DNA of 64,000 nucleotides, from positions 62,001-126,000 of the forward strand of contig JALMLS010000076.1 in NCBI GenBank assembly GCA_038496445.1, read 5' to 3'. The first letter of the stretch is position 1. Each line of letters opens with the position of its first letter. This stretch comes from Trichosphaerium sp. ATCC 40318. Lineage: Eukaryota > Discosea > Flabellinia > Trichosidae. Below the pieces are notes generated by a model. It was given only the letters and a program-made list of their open reading frames with translations, was not told where the DNA came from and did no database searches. A program made the translations under genes and the position numbers. Positions 23,401-35,283 of the stretch are shown here, piece by piece.

Positions 23401-26400
23401 CACCTTGATCACCATCTTGATTCGCATCATTAAAAATAGAGTCACCAATTTTGACCGTGTGAAGAGGAGTTGGCGGAGCTGTTGTTGGAGCAGCCGTTGT
23501 AGGTGGTGCTGCTGTTGTTGGAGCATTTGTTGGAGCATCGGTTGGAGCTTCGGTTGGCGGCGAAACAGTAGTTGGTGGAGTGGTCGTTGGAGGAGCCGTT
23601 GTAGGCGCAGCAGTTGTTGGAGGAGCTGTTGTAGGAGCAGCAGTCGTTGGAGGAGCTGTTGTTGGTGCGACTGTTGGTGCTGGTGTCGGTGGAGATGGGT
23701 GGAAACCGAAATCGAAAGAAGTATCGGAGAATCCAGCAGCTGGGGATGTGACAGGGGCACAAGACATGATAGTCTCTTCGCTAATTACAGCATACGATGC
23801 CAATTTACCATCGGAATCCAATAATGTGTTATCACCTTGGTATTGGAGAGAAGGAGCATACTCTTCTCCTAGACCGGCCTTGTAGTCAACACAAACAATG
23901 TAGTTTGTCTCAGGAAGCAATCCAGTTGTTTCGTCAAAGTGGTATGATCCGAAAACAGACTGTGTTTGAGAAACAATTTCTGTTCCGTCTTCGCTGAGGA
24001 GGTACACTGGCATGGATTGAAAGAATGGGAATTCACCATCTAAATTATGTGAGAGATGTGTTGGTTAAAGAAAATGAGTTGCGCACCATCAATGCCGTTC
24101 TCGTTGAAATCTTCGAAGATTGTATCACCAATAGATACTTCAGCAGGGGTTGGGGCAGCTGTTGGGGCGCTAGTAGGGACAGGCGTTGGTGGGGCAATGT
24201 AAAAACCGAAATCGATTGTCAAGTCTTCACCACTAGCTGGTGCGGTAACATTAGCACAAGACATCATCTATTTGAAGTATTAGGAAGTTAATTACGGCGT
24301 TTTTTTACGTACCAAATGACTGTATGCAGTGTAAATAGCAGCTATACCATTGGAATCCTCAAATTGAGCACCGATGTAAGGTCTGACTAATTCATACCCA
24401 TCACCGAGAGCGGTCTTGTAATCAACACATACGATGTACTTTCCTTCTGGCATCAAACCATCACTTTCGTGAAAGTAATATTCACCATCAACAGATGTTT
24501 CCATCTTGGCAATGACTTCAGAGCCATCTTCACTTAGAAGAACCATAGTGAATTCCTTATTAAAACTTCCATGAAGAACTAAATTTAGATTAGCTTTAGT
24601 ACTGTTACGTGTTTGCGAGAGTTTAAGTACCTTGTTTATCAGTTCTTTCTAAATCTTCCCAAACGTAGTTACCAATGCGAATTGGAACTCTAGTTGGGGC
24701 TGCGGTAGTAGGAGGAGATGTGGTTGGAGGAGGTGTGGTTGGAGCAGCAGTCGTTGGAGCAGCAGTCGTTGGAGCAGCTGTAGTTGGTGCTACAGTCGTA
24801 GGAGGCTGAGTTGTTGGTGCTTTTGTGGTTGGAGGCGCTGTTGTTGGAGGCGCTGTTGTTGGAGCTCTGGTTGTTGGCGGTCTCGTGGACGGCGGCAACG
24901 TAGTTGGAGCTACAGTAGGCACAGCAGTAGGTGCATGAGTAGCAGGTTCGATAACACCAATGGCAGTTTTGATAACAACCTTCTTTGGAAATTTAACGAG
25001 CATAGGAATTACGTGGTCGGTTTGACGAGTCCAGTGCTCATCAAAGAATTGACCAAGATCATCGTAGTGCTCTACAACCAAGTTGGTGTAGAAACGGTAG
25101 TAATCTTCAGTATCATTTTGAACCAATTTTGCACATTCGCGCATGTTAATCCACGGAATATTACCAATCCATGTGTCGTCACACTCACCTTCACGTACTT
25201 GCTTTTCCCAAAAGAAACCTGGGTAACCACATTTGGCGGATTCGACATGATCGAATTCAACAATAGAGTGGGTACGGTTGGCAACAAATGGAGATTGCAC
25301 AGCAACAGAAAGCATATCGCAGTGGTATGAGGGATCAAGATTCAGCAAAGGAATATGAGCAGTTACTAAGACAGCGTTAGTTTTAATGTCGCCAAACAGG
25401 CCATTTTTGTACGTACCTAAAGGATCAACGATAGCAAACTCGCAAGTTTCGTTTTGGACACGTTCATCACAGTTCCTTCCTTGGTAACCTGAGCGACAAG
25501 CGCACATTTTGTTACCGAAACCGAGTTCTTCGTTGTAGTCACGTTCTACGCATTGTCCTTCTACGCAAGTATCTTCGCATCTAGATAGCGGTTCCATACC
25601 AAGATTCATCATAGGGTGGTACTCGGTATCCTTGGAGTAGAAAGTGTCGAGAGCAAGAGCGGAGTCTGGATCAACAACATTCTCGTCACAGTTGCCGAGG
25701 ATAAGATGAAAGTGAGGTTGGGCCAATAGGTCTAATTCAACAACGCTCAGTGGTAGAACAACCTCATCAGAGCCTTTTGAAACATCAGCAATGACCTCAG
25801 CCATCTTAGATGTAGGGGCTAGACGTTCAGGATTGAAGCGTTCGTTCAATTCTTTCTAGAGAGAGAGTCAGTGGTGGCCATTGATGTGTATTGTTTAGAC
25901 TAATATTACGTACCCATCCATCCAAATTTTCGTTCCACACAGTATCTTCTGAGTGAGGGATTCTGTAGATAGCAACACAAGCTTTACCATCTTGAGTGGC
26001 TTCGGTTGTCATCTTAATTTTAAAGTCGGTACATGTAGTGTAGTCGAGAGATTTTCCCCAACAGCTAAGATCGAATTCCATAATGGAAAAGGCACACTTA
26101 TTGCCTGGGTAAATCACAAGGTCATCGTTTTCTGCGCGACCGTCGCTTCTACCGCCCCAGCAAGCTGGGTCTACAACACCAAGATCTTGCACGACACAAA
26201 TGTCGCTAACAACTGGGTACATATCAACGCTTGGTGTACATGGTTCGACATGTTCAATTCTGCAAGATGCTTCAAGAGGATTGGTCATGTAGTTTTCACC
26301 GCCAGAGATGGATGTGAAATGAACAAGTTTAGCAGCTACAACGAAATTAGAAAAAACTAACAAAAGGGAGATCGTACGCTCTGAATAAACTGTGATTTCC

Positions 26401-29400
26401 TTTGAATCAGAAATTGGTCCAATCTTAACATCGTATGTGCAAACAAAAGTTGCTGTAGGTTCAAGATCGCCAAGGCTGGCTGAGCTTTCGAATAAATCAC
26501 CTTGGAAACTTCTTTCTGTCTTTTCGTTATCGTAGAAATGGATACATTCCAGAGGACTGGCCAAAGTGAGCCCCTTTGTACAAGTTAGAACAGCAATAAA
26601 CAACCAAATTTTTTAAATCTAAATACTTACGTCAGGGATGACATCAGTAATCGCAACACCTTTAGCGATACTAGTTCCTTTGTTGTAAACAACGACAGAT
26701 AAACTGACGAAATTGCCAGAGTGAACGTTGCTGAGATCGTTGTTGATTGGTCTTTGGATGACTTGTAGACCATCGAGCATGCCAGAGTATCTTGGGTAAG
26801 GGGATTCAGGAGGTGATACACCCCATTCCACTTCCGGAGTAAAATAACCGTAAGTGTTGTCGGTGCTTACAACACCCTTTTGAATGCCCAAAAGAGGAGC
26901 TTTAAGTTCAATTTCAGAACGTGCGACCATGTTGGAGCCTTGATTTTCATTGCCAGTGATTTGAGTAGTAATTTTAAGACCATCAGGGAACGAATCGCCA
27001 GAAATAGTAGAACTGCACATCTAAAGTAATGGTTAAACTTGTGCGACTGTAAGTGGACTTACAAATTCAATGTAGGATTCTCTGTTGTTCACATCCTTAG
27101 AGTCACTAACTTCCAGGATTATCCGACTATCTGAACCGATGTAATAATCAACACTTCCAGATGGGAAATACGAGAGCCAAGTATTTGACGGGACGATTGC
27201 ACACTCGTCAGAAGCTGGGACGCCAGATTCCAATAGAGGAACAGGCTTTTTAGTGCTATCTTCTTGTGGCTTGAATACAGGGTATGGCAAGGCCAAAGTG
27301 AGCTAGCTCGTTTTAGAAAACAGTAATAAGAGGTGAAAAGTCTTACCTTCAAATCTTCGAAATTTGAGAAAGGCAATGTGTACTTGAACTTGTACGTGAC
27401 CACTTGACCAGCAGCACCGTATTCTAGTCCTTCTACGCCCTCAATAGCGAACGTTTCTATCTCAGATAGACCGTAGTCTAGGTTAGTGTTTGATGATTTA
27501 CTTAAGCTTGATACTCGAATAGATTCTTTGCTTGCACAGTCAACCATATCAAAAGTGATTCTAAACCTTTCATTAGTATGCTTTTGCTGGAAAACAACAA
27601 AGCGCGTACGCTGAGGTAGTAACAAATTTGGTTCTGTGAATCATTGTAGTTCCATCATGATAAGTTTCAGCAATTTGCACAGTGTATCTTATACGTATTG
27701 TTTGTTTTCCAGAAATTACATCATCTGCGCCAATCTAGCAACAGCATGTTAAAAGGAGCACAAGAACAAGAACATACCAAATTATAATCTTTCAATAATT
27801 GATCAACGTTGAATGTAAGAATCGTAATTTGACCAGTTGCATCAGATTTTTCGATAGTGTAAGAACTATCAGTATCTTCAACAATAATATCTGTGTCGCC
27901 GAATTCAAACTCGAAAGTTGTACCAACGCGGTTCAAACCGTCAGGAAGGCTTTCAGTAAGTACGAGATTTCTAACGCAAATTCCAGCGCCAATATCTACG
28001 CGAGGGGCATGGTCGCCAGTGTAGCCAGGGCGTTGACGGTTCCTTTTTTCTTGCCAACGTGTCAGAACAATAGGAGATATAGTTGGCTCAAGAGTTTCTT
28101 CTCTTTCGCTCCACTATGCTCTGGTTAGCCAACGTGACGGCGGTTTGTAAAAAAAAAAACTAGGATAAAAAGACGTACGGTTACACAACCACATTCTGGG
28201 TTGTAAACAGCCCAACGACTCGTAAATCCAAGTGAGACCTTGGCAGGATCGGCTGGATTGTTACCATATTCACACTTATTTTCTGGATCGTCGTACATAA
28301 GCTCAAATTGGATCTACGACTGGTAAGTACGTGATTATAACAAGAATGGAAATACGTACATCAAACTTGTCATCTTCATTGGCTTCCGTTTGGGCAATGT
28401 CGAAAATAACGAAGTTATTTTGCGCGTCGTAGATATCAGCCGGCAGTTCAGAGACAGTTAGAAACAAAGCGCCTTTTGTCAATCGGACAAAGCGAAAACC
28501 GCAAGGGAAATCTGTAATAAAACACAGTTAGCAAAGAACGGAAATTGGAAACAAAGCATCAGATACGTACCAACTTGCGTAGTGCCATTGATTGGCCACG
28601 TTCCAGCAGCCATATTTTCGGTTAATGTACATAGATGGCCTTGACCCTCAATAACATTTCCACCAACAGTCGATATTTTGACGCTCTCCTCAACAAGTTC
28701 AGGAGCGATAGCAATAGTAACGGCATTGAGAGAGAAGATACTAACGTAATTTAGCGGTTTTTGTGATTAACTGGCTGTAGTACCTTGGATAAAGAATCTC
28801 TGGGTCGGAATACTGAAATCCACCGCCAAAATGCGCTAACGAATCACTAGCGGCGAAAGTAGCCGAAGCAGCGATAGTAAGCTTGATAATGGCTTTAGCT
28901 TGACCAGGTGCGTATGAAAGGTATGGGAGGGGATATACATAGTATGTCTCTTTTACAGAGCCAGACGAACAAACCTTTTCGGCAACACCTACACGAAGTT
29001 AGTCAACAAATAGTAAAACGCGATTTTTTTTTTCAAAAGGCTTTGTTCTAAAGATAGAAAAAAAAAAGTTCTTGTGAAACGGCGCCAGCGTTTATTTCTT
29101 TAAAGGACGCTAAAAGGACAAAAAACGAAAAAATAGAAAGTTGTAGAGTAACGTACCTTCTTCGTCCCGCATAAGTACATGGTTGATACACGAATTAGGG
29201 TCGATAGAAGCTTTTTTCTTTAGCGGAACATCTTTGTCGAGATGTGTCGCTTCAGTAATAGTCAAACCTTCTGGTAGCGAAATGTCGATCATAGGACCAT
29301 AACCGATAGCATCGCCGCTGTTTTCCAGGCCAACATCTACAGTAAAAGTGTCGCCTGGGAGCACTTTAAAGGTGTTTTTATTTACAGTAAAGGTGGGGAC

Positions 29401-29536
29401 TAAAAGTGTGCGTTAGTTCGTTGCAAAAGAGTCTTTGTATAGGAGTAGTAGTACCTGCACCACCAGTCACCCCATGTACAGAGTTTATTACAACAATAGA
29501 TATATACAGAGCAAGACACACCGCCGGGAAGCGCAT
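14420..29536 (-). CDS. Giant SdrD-B/DUF11 adhesin-like type I membrane protein
   Basis: Roughly 4,000 residues in dozens of exons. The start at 29534-29536 gives a signal peptide (MRFPAVCLALYISIVVVINS). The N-terminal third has DUF11-like beta-sandwich segments (29.1-29.4 kb, PGDTFTVDVGLENSGDAIGY; 26.6-27.0 kb, VSLSVVVYNKGTSIAKGVAI) and cysteine-containing regions. An EGF-like domain lies at about 25.47-25.6 kb (CVEGQCV ... CACRSGYQGRNC). Then come about twelve SdrD-B-like modules, each with a VRIGDxxFEDxxxDGxQ strand and an EYxFDExDGLxPxTxYxxCVDY strand. Each is preceded by SCAxVTxPxxGxxDxxxDFGF and a PTTAAPTT stalk. A Cys-rich juxtamembrane part follows, then one TM helix (near 14.8-14.9 kb, LCCCCIVFVAFFVI), a basic stop-transfer RRKRRK and a Ser/Arg-rich tail ending at 14420. 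SdrD-B folds are Ca-binding rods in bacterial adhesins, so an extended surface rod is inferred. Many GTACGT donors argue against bacterial contamination. Some exon joins are uncertain. Confidence 0.85.
15600..20010 (-). repeat. Internal tandem duplication, copy 1
   Basis: Block of SdrD-B-like modules that matches 20010-24280 at an offset of about 4,264-4,276 bases. Matching exon starts (minus strand): 17553/21829, 18829/23097, 19749/24013, 20003/24267. Similarity is very high between about 17.0 and 20.0 kb, including introns; the outer modules have diverged. Confidence 0.8.
16030..16300 (-). repeat. PTT-stalk minisatellite (representative)
   Basis: Degenerate 15-nt tandem repeat (plus-strand form GTTGGAGCAGCTGTC and variants) that encodes Pro-Thr-Thr-Ala/Pro pentads, a likely O-glycosylated stalk. 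Similar arrays occur at about 16.74-16.99, 18.65-18.75, 19.2-19.43, 20.4-20.57, 21.0-21.27, 22.93-23.02, 23.46-23.69 and 24.69-24.96 kb. Lengths vary between the duplicated modules, as expected from slippage. Confidence 0.8.
20010..24280 (-). repeat. Internal tandem duplication, copy 2
   Basis: Partner of the block at 15600-20010. Near-identical stretches include the Cys-containing insert CPYGYFFQELCG and the intron-exon junctions near 18.0 and 22.26 kb. Differences are concentrated in the stalk lengths and in the modules at the ends of the block. Confidence 0.8.
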
Positions 29537-30630
29537 GATGTGTGTTGTGTAGGAACTTTTAAATTATGATTTCCTAACCTTTTTTTGCTACCTTGAAACT
29601 TCGCAGTTTTCACGGTTTTCTCCGACATAGAAAAGTGAAAAAAAAAAAACTGGTTCATATTTTCGCACGCTTTAGCGTTTTATATAACTCAATTTTTGTT
29701 GGGCACAATCGAAAACGAAACGACATTTTTTGCTTTTTTGAAAACTTCGTTCCTTTTTCATTTATAGACTTATCACTTTACAAGTCCGGTGCTTATTCTA
29801 CTTACGCGTAATGGTCTGGACGCCGATGATATTAAAGACATTAGTGCATTTATAAATAGCAAAAGCACCAAAAATACTAAGTAGGTTTGTATCGGCCTAA
29901 AAACCTGTTTCAAACCGATCGTATTCGTTTCAGACGCAATAGCTTTTTTTACCGAACAAACAAACTCCCTTTTCGAGAATTTCGGCTTTAGCTCATCACT
30001 CGCTTGCGAGACACATACAACACTCCCGCACAATACTTTTTGTAGGCCGGAGAAACAGCCGTGGTTCAAAATTCTGAAATAGTAAAAGAGATTATTCCGC
30101 CATAATTATTGAAATTCAATTCGCTGCAAACTGTTAGCTCCTAAAACGTAAATGGTGAAACTGCTCTACGCTCCCCGAAGTCATTTTAGGTTATATCGTT
30201 TATTTGCGTTAAAAAAGCGCCGTAATATTGTAAACACACACGCATTTCAACGGATCACAAGATAAGAACATACAAGAACCCTGGTACAGTATTCGGTACA
30301 CTTCTGCATAAACAACAAAAAAGGTGCAATGTGTCACCAAAAAAAACCTCAATCCAGTTCGGCCTTCTCTTTGTAGCCCCACTAGCCTCATCAACCGACA
30401 CCCTTTAAATAGTATTTTCCCATACAGTGATAACGCTTTACAAACAAACCACTGAAGATAGATCTAACGAAAAATGTGTTTATTGGTTCTTTTTTGTAAA
30501 TAGTCGCTATGACTTTATGAATACTTGTATTCTCTCCACTGCGCGTAATACGTTCAAGTAGGCAATGATAGAGCAGCTAAAATTAAATCTATTCATAAAG
30601 AACAAGAAAACTTTTTGGTTTATTGTAGCT
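29537..30630. other. Intergenic region upstream of the giant gene
   Basis: About 1.1 kb. Contains the presumed promoter of the giant minus-strand gene and the 3' flank of the MYND gene. Short open frames on both strands (for example 29773-30069 minus, with a hydrophobic run but a TTG start) could not be assembled into a credible gene. Confidence 0.45.
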
Positions 30631-31407
30631 CTACATGAAATTTGGTCTTCGTATTGTATCGCAGTCCATACAAGTAACCGAACCATCTGCTAATTGTGTA
30701 TAGCTCTCATAGTTCTTTCGTACTATTCTATTGCACTTTCCGCAATGCGTTGGTTTGAATGGAGGGGGATTCTTAAGCTTTTCAAAGTTGTAGTCATTTG
30801 TTACATACCAAGAGTAAGTCTCGGCGTCAAAATCTGTAAGACACTTCTTGCAAGTGCGCCAATCACCTCCATGGCCCTCTGTAGTATGATAGGAGCATAA
30901 CGTGTAGCGATCATGATTTCGACTGCAACTATTCCGCGCGTAAGAAAACATAACGTAGTCTTGTTGATCGTCGCATATCCACTTGTTACAACAGCTTGTG
31001 CGCCTCAACCTTCCTTTCTTTCCACACAGCCCACACTAGAAACGCGTAAATAACTCAATTGCATTCGTAGTACGCCGAAATGATACGCAGAAAACTTTTG
31101 CATTAAATTAAACATATTTTTTTTATGTAATTAGTTTGCGTACCGAAGGAACTTTGCGTGGTGCGCGATCTGGTTGGGTTGTAGCCTTAGCTTTTGTTTT
31201 CTGACCCGCACATTCGGGTTTGTGTACTTTCCAGTGCTTTGATTGGCACTCTCTACTACAATACCGCACTGTGAGGCAAGCGCCGCATTTTTTTAACTTG
31301 CCACCTCCCACACCTGTGTACGAGTTGCATCTCGCGCATGTAGTGCTTTCCGCCATCCCTTTACAGTGTTTTCCGCCACCCTTTTGCAGTGAAAACAATT
31401 TTACCAT
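30631..31407 (-). CDS. MYND zinc-finger protein
   Basis: Two exons. The first (31407 to about 31145) holds a complete MYND finger: CARC, then CGAC, then YCSRECQSKHWKVHKPEC, the C-x2-C/C-x2-C/C-x3-C/H-C layout. The second (about 31035-30631) starts with CGLCGKKGRLRRTSCC and continues with a conserved C-terminal block (WICDD, YVMFSYARNSCSRNHDRYTL, HGGDWRTCKKC, TNDYNFEKL, CGKCNRI, CMDC). This block of paired cysteines and histidines accompanies MYND fingers in a family seen in fungi and some protists. MYND fingers bind proline-rich peptides in partner proteins; the second block is probably also metal-binding. A partner or pathway cannot be inferred. The start may be the ATG at 31407 or the downstream MAESTTC. 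Confidence 0.8.
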
Positions 31408-31739
31408 GTTTGAAATCTAGCAGTGTCTCTTTTGCGTAGCGATACCATACAACATGAAGTACTTCGCAAAAGGATCCATAAGGGCAGACTTTACCACTCG
31501 TGCTCTTAAACGCGGCATGTTTACTGTTGTCAGTCTAGACGCGCGTCGGATACACTGAGCTAGAGTTAGTATTTAAAAACACAGAGTTGACAACCCAAAC
31601 GTTACCCCTTTACATTTTCAATGCGCTACTCGTTGATAGTATGGCCACGGCTAGTTGTTTTGACATGGCAAACGAGGAGCAACTTTAGTAAAGGTTCGCA
31701 CTTAAATCCTGCTTATTTATTCATTTCAGTTTAGAACTA
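31408..31739. other. Divergent intergenic region
   Basis: About 330 bases between the MYND start and the DBH-like start on the opposite strand, so it probably holds two promoters. A 34-codon frame at about 31454-31558 (MKYFAKGSIRADFTTRALKR) has no support beyond being open. Confidence 0.45.
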
Positions 31740-34700
31740 ATGGCACAAGTCACTTCGTTTGTAATTTGTGTATTCTTTGCGTTGTTCGCTAATAGCAAAG
31801 TGTCCGCTTTTACTTCTGACAACTACGTACAGCATGAAGTGCTTGTATCAAACGTGTACACTATTCACTGGACTGTAAATGAAACGGCAGGGGAGATTAG
31901 ATTGGCCTTGGAAGCACAAACCACCGGTTATGTTGCATTTGGTATTGGTGAGCCTACGAGTGGAGGGTACGCAACTTGCATCGGTGAAACAAAAAACTTT
32001 CTTATGTTCTAACAATAGATTTGGTGGCGCAGATATAGTTTGGGGCTACGTAGATGGTACGTACAAGTTTTCTCAAAATAAAGCAACGTACTAAAATCTT
32101 TATTAGATGACACAGGCTACATGGAAGTGAATGATATGTATACCGAGTCAGTACGTCAGAACCACTTTAAAACAAAAACAGACAAAAGCAGTTTTCAGAT
32201 TTTCTAAATACCGTGGTTAGGCAGATATCGCGCCTAAAAGAGATACTTGCCAACACTGGAAGCTTATTAGTGCCGAACAATCAAATGGTGCAACAATCAT
32301 GGAATTAAGCAGAAAACTGGATACAGGAGACCAAAATGTGCGTGTATAGACACAAAGCTTTCGTTCAGTTTAAAAAAATATCACTGAAGTTTCTGACCCT
32401 TCGCACAGGATCGCATCATTCAGCCAGGTTTGCATAGAATAGTTGGAGCGTGGGGATCCAGCGACAATTTCGCTATAAACAACCTTAACACCAGTACGTT
32501 CTTTGTTTTGAAATGAAAGTTCTAATGTCGTTGTAGCGGATTCTCCTATAACTTTCTACGGCGACAATCCACTTACTCCAGCAGTTGGGGCTCTTAAAAC
32601 AAGGATTTTGATCAGTGGTACTTATTGTAATAACAATAATTTCTAAGTCCATTCAGATCTACCTATTGCTGCTGATACAACTGCCCACAACTGCCATTTA
32701 CTTTCCCTTAGCGGCAACACAGCATACCATGCTATAATGGTACAATTGGTTATTCAAATATTGTCTTATAGTCCTAGTTTGAACCTATCATAGATAAAGA
32801 AGATTATTTACGTAGTATAAAGCTCTTTGATTGTACACAAGATTCACAAGATGACTCGAACTATGGTGCATCATGCAACTCAGTAGAAGTACGTATAATA
32901 TATTAATTTATAACTCTCCTTGTACTTACGGTTTGTAGGCTCGCCAAAATTGTTCGATCATATGGAGTTGGGGCAAAGGAAGCCCAGAATTTAGACTACC
33001 AGAAAATGTCGGTGCGTTACAACCAGATGCGATATTAGTACACTTGTATGACCTTGCTGTAGGATTTCCCATTGGCGAATCAGGTGCTAGGAAACTAGTT
33101 GTTCGTGTTACTTATGACAATCCAACACAACAAGCAGGTATTAAGGATAAGTACGTAATTGTTATTTTTTAAATAGTATTGTATTCTAATTCTTGCTGCA
33201 GATCAGGTGTTGCAATGTTTTTGACAACGACACTCAGGCCAATAATCGCTGGACTACTTAGCATAGGTGATCCTTTTATGAACCTTCCTTCAATACCAGC
33301 TGGAAGCTCAAGGGTAATACCATCTCTAATCTGCATTGTTCTAACTTCTTGTAGTATCATGTTGAAACGACGTGTCCTTCTGAATGTACAAATTCTGCTA
33401 AATGGAATCAAAACAATATTACCGTTTTCGGCAGTTTCTTTCAAATGCGCAACTATGGTATTAGTAACTTGTAAACCAATAAGCTATGCTAACAGCATGT
33501 AAAGGTAAACGTGTATGGACAACATTGACACGTGATGGTTCTGTTATTGAGGGAACAAATCGTGTAGATTTCTATGATGACGGTACGTTCACTAACCATA
33601 GCTTCTTAGTTGGCATACTCATCTTTGTAGAATACCACCAGTGGGCAAATGTAAACTATGTATTGAAAAGTGGTGATAGGCTTAACCTTCACTGTGAATA
33701 CGATACATCTACTGCTAGTTCATTGGTGTCATTTGGTGACGAGGGCACACAAGAGTCTTGTAGAGGATCTCTCATGTACTACCCCGCTATTGATGTAAAG
33801 TAAGCCTTGGTCAAAAAATACAACGCGCTAACGTTACCTAAGATACTGTGGTTTGGCATCAGGACAAGACACTATATGCGGTACTACTGCGCCTGAGGAT
33901 ATTCTTGCTGAACCAGCAACGCCTCCAACAGGAAATACAGGTACAGGGTTATAATTAAACTGCAGTAAGCACAGCTAACAATCATGTAGATGCACCTGAT
34001 TCTGGGATAGTTCAATTCGTGCAAACGCCAACTAGCTGTCCAGTTGGAACAATACCAGAAGCACCATCTACAACTGTTCCTCCAACAACTCAACCGACAC
34101 CTGAACCAACAACAAGTCAACCAACAATCCAACCAACGGACCAACCTTCAGGCCAAGCAACAGCCCAACCAACGACAAGCCAACCAACAACAAGCCAACC
34201 AACAACAACAACAAGCCAACCAACAACGCCACCAAGCACAGTTGCCCCATATAGCACCAATACACCTACAGCTTCTCCAACAAGTCAAATCCCATCTTTC
34301 AGTCCAACGGCAATAGCATCACCATCGCGATCAATTATTGTGACTAGTCCACCTATTAGACTTTTCCCAGTTGGAAATGATCAAACCATGCGTCTGTTGC
34401 TGACTATTGGAGTGACATACTATCCTCTGAAGGTTCACGATCTTGATTTAATTTGTGAGGTTGTTGTAGCTGCAATCAAGTTTACAGGAGAAATAGATTG
34501 CTACAATAACCGTGAACAATTAAAACGTTCAATTGAAGCAACTGGAGGTGTTTTGGTTACAATGCAAGGTGATAACGCAGTCGATAAAGGAATGAGTTTA
34601 ATCAAAGACTTTCAACTTCAACAACAAGTCGATGTAGCTATTAGAACTGTTGTTGGTGTCAACCTGGTACTGCTATTTCACGTTTTTTTATTTGAGCTAA

Positions 34701-35163
34701 CATGGTAGTAGTTACATGTTGCAGAAGTTGAAGACGAAACTGCAACAGGAGTACCATCAAAGAGTGTTTCACTAGGCATGTTATTTTTTTTGAGTTTCGA
34801 ACCTTGCATAGAATGCTGACTTGCTTTTCAGTGTACTTGATTGGTATCCCCCTATTGGCTGCCATTGTTATACTACTTGTTGTAAATGTAGTATTGTTCC
34901 GTAAGGCAGCCAAGAGGGTCAAAAAAGACAACAGAGCGAGAGATAATGGTGAATTTGAAATGACATCTCCAAGAAGACATTTAAAAAGAAAGAAGGATAA
35001 TGATTTCAAGTTGACTGGTGTTACATTACTAGAAAAAGCACCCGACGGTACTTTATCGCCACGAGGTGGTGACAGTGTCTTGTCCCCAAGAGACGATATT
35101 GATGAGGAAAATATACCTCTCAGCGCATCTGGATATGGTCCTGAAGATGACATAATGTTGTAA
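31740..35163 (+). CDS. DOMON / DBH-like membrane protein, copper ligands lost
   Basis: Type I membrane protein with the layout of MOXD1/dopamine beta-hydroxylase. Signal peptide MAQVTSFVICVFFALFANSK; DOMON domain (VYTIHWTVNETAGEIRLALE, TTGYVAFGIGEP, GGADIVWGYV); then the two Cu2-monooxygenase halves. TTAHNCHLL corresponds to TTYWC, FEPII to YEPIV, IIWSWGKGSPEFRLPENVG to the AWALG/PEEAG segment, and SGVAMFLTTTLRPIIAGLLS to the IRLYYT/AGIMELG strand. The copper-binding positions are all changed: HH is RS in YLRSIKLFDC (about 32.81 kb), the VHY His is Thr in VRVTYDNP (33.11 kb), HTH is absent near 33.46 kb, and the Met before Cys is Ser in TQESC (33.76 kb). A PTTSQPTT stalk (34.06-34.28 kb), a juxtamembrane domain, a TM helix (LIGIPLLAAIVILLVVNVVL) and a 90-residue tail follow. 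It is probably a non-catalytic surface receptor or binding protein. About twelve introns. Confidence 0.85.
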
Positions 35164-35283
35164 AAATCACCAAACTGAGAAGATGTAAAAACAAAACAAA
35201 AATATAACAAGTACACTATTTTTTTATCCGAGACTTGAATAAATGTTCTTATTGGTACAATGGTAATATTTGTAAGTATGTTC

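Noticed and set aside
15958-23885. Plus-strand frames rich in Trp/Cys/Ser or in Gly-Ala-Val-Val repeats
   Set aside because: They are shadows of the PTT-stalk minisatellites of the minus-strand giant gene; the repeat keeps several frames open.
16030-25000. Short regular repeats as a possible CRISPR array
   Set aside because: They encode degenerate PTT pentads in frame, with no unique spacers or conserved palindromic unit.
14420-29536. Giant SdrD-B/DUF11 locus as bacterial contamination
   Set aside because: It is split by many spliceosomal introns with the same GTACGT donors as neighbouring housekeeping genes, and has a eukaryotic type I membrane layout.
29773-30069. 98-codon minus-strand frame with a hydrophobic run
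   Set aside because: Begins with TTG, has no signal-peptide shape, and no supporting exon or similarity.
29820-30082. Plus-strand two-exon candidate (LDADDIKDISAFINSK, then FTEQTNSLFENFGF)
   Set aside because: The two attractive stretches are in incompatible phases across the only plausible intron.
31454-31558. 34-codon plus-strand frame upstream of the DBH-like gene
   Set aside because: Too short, without similarity, in a region expected to hold promoters.
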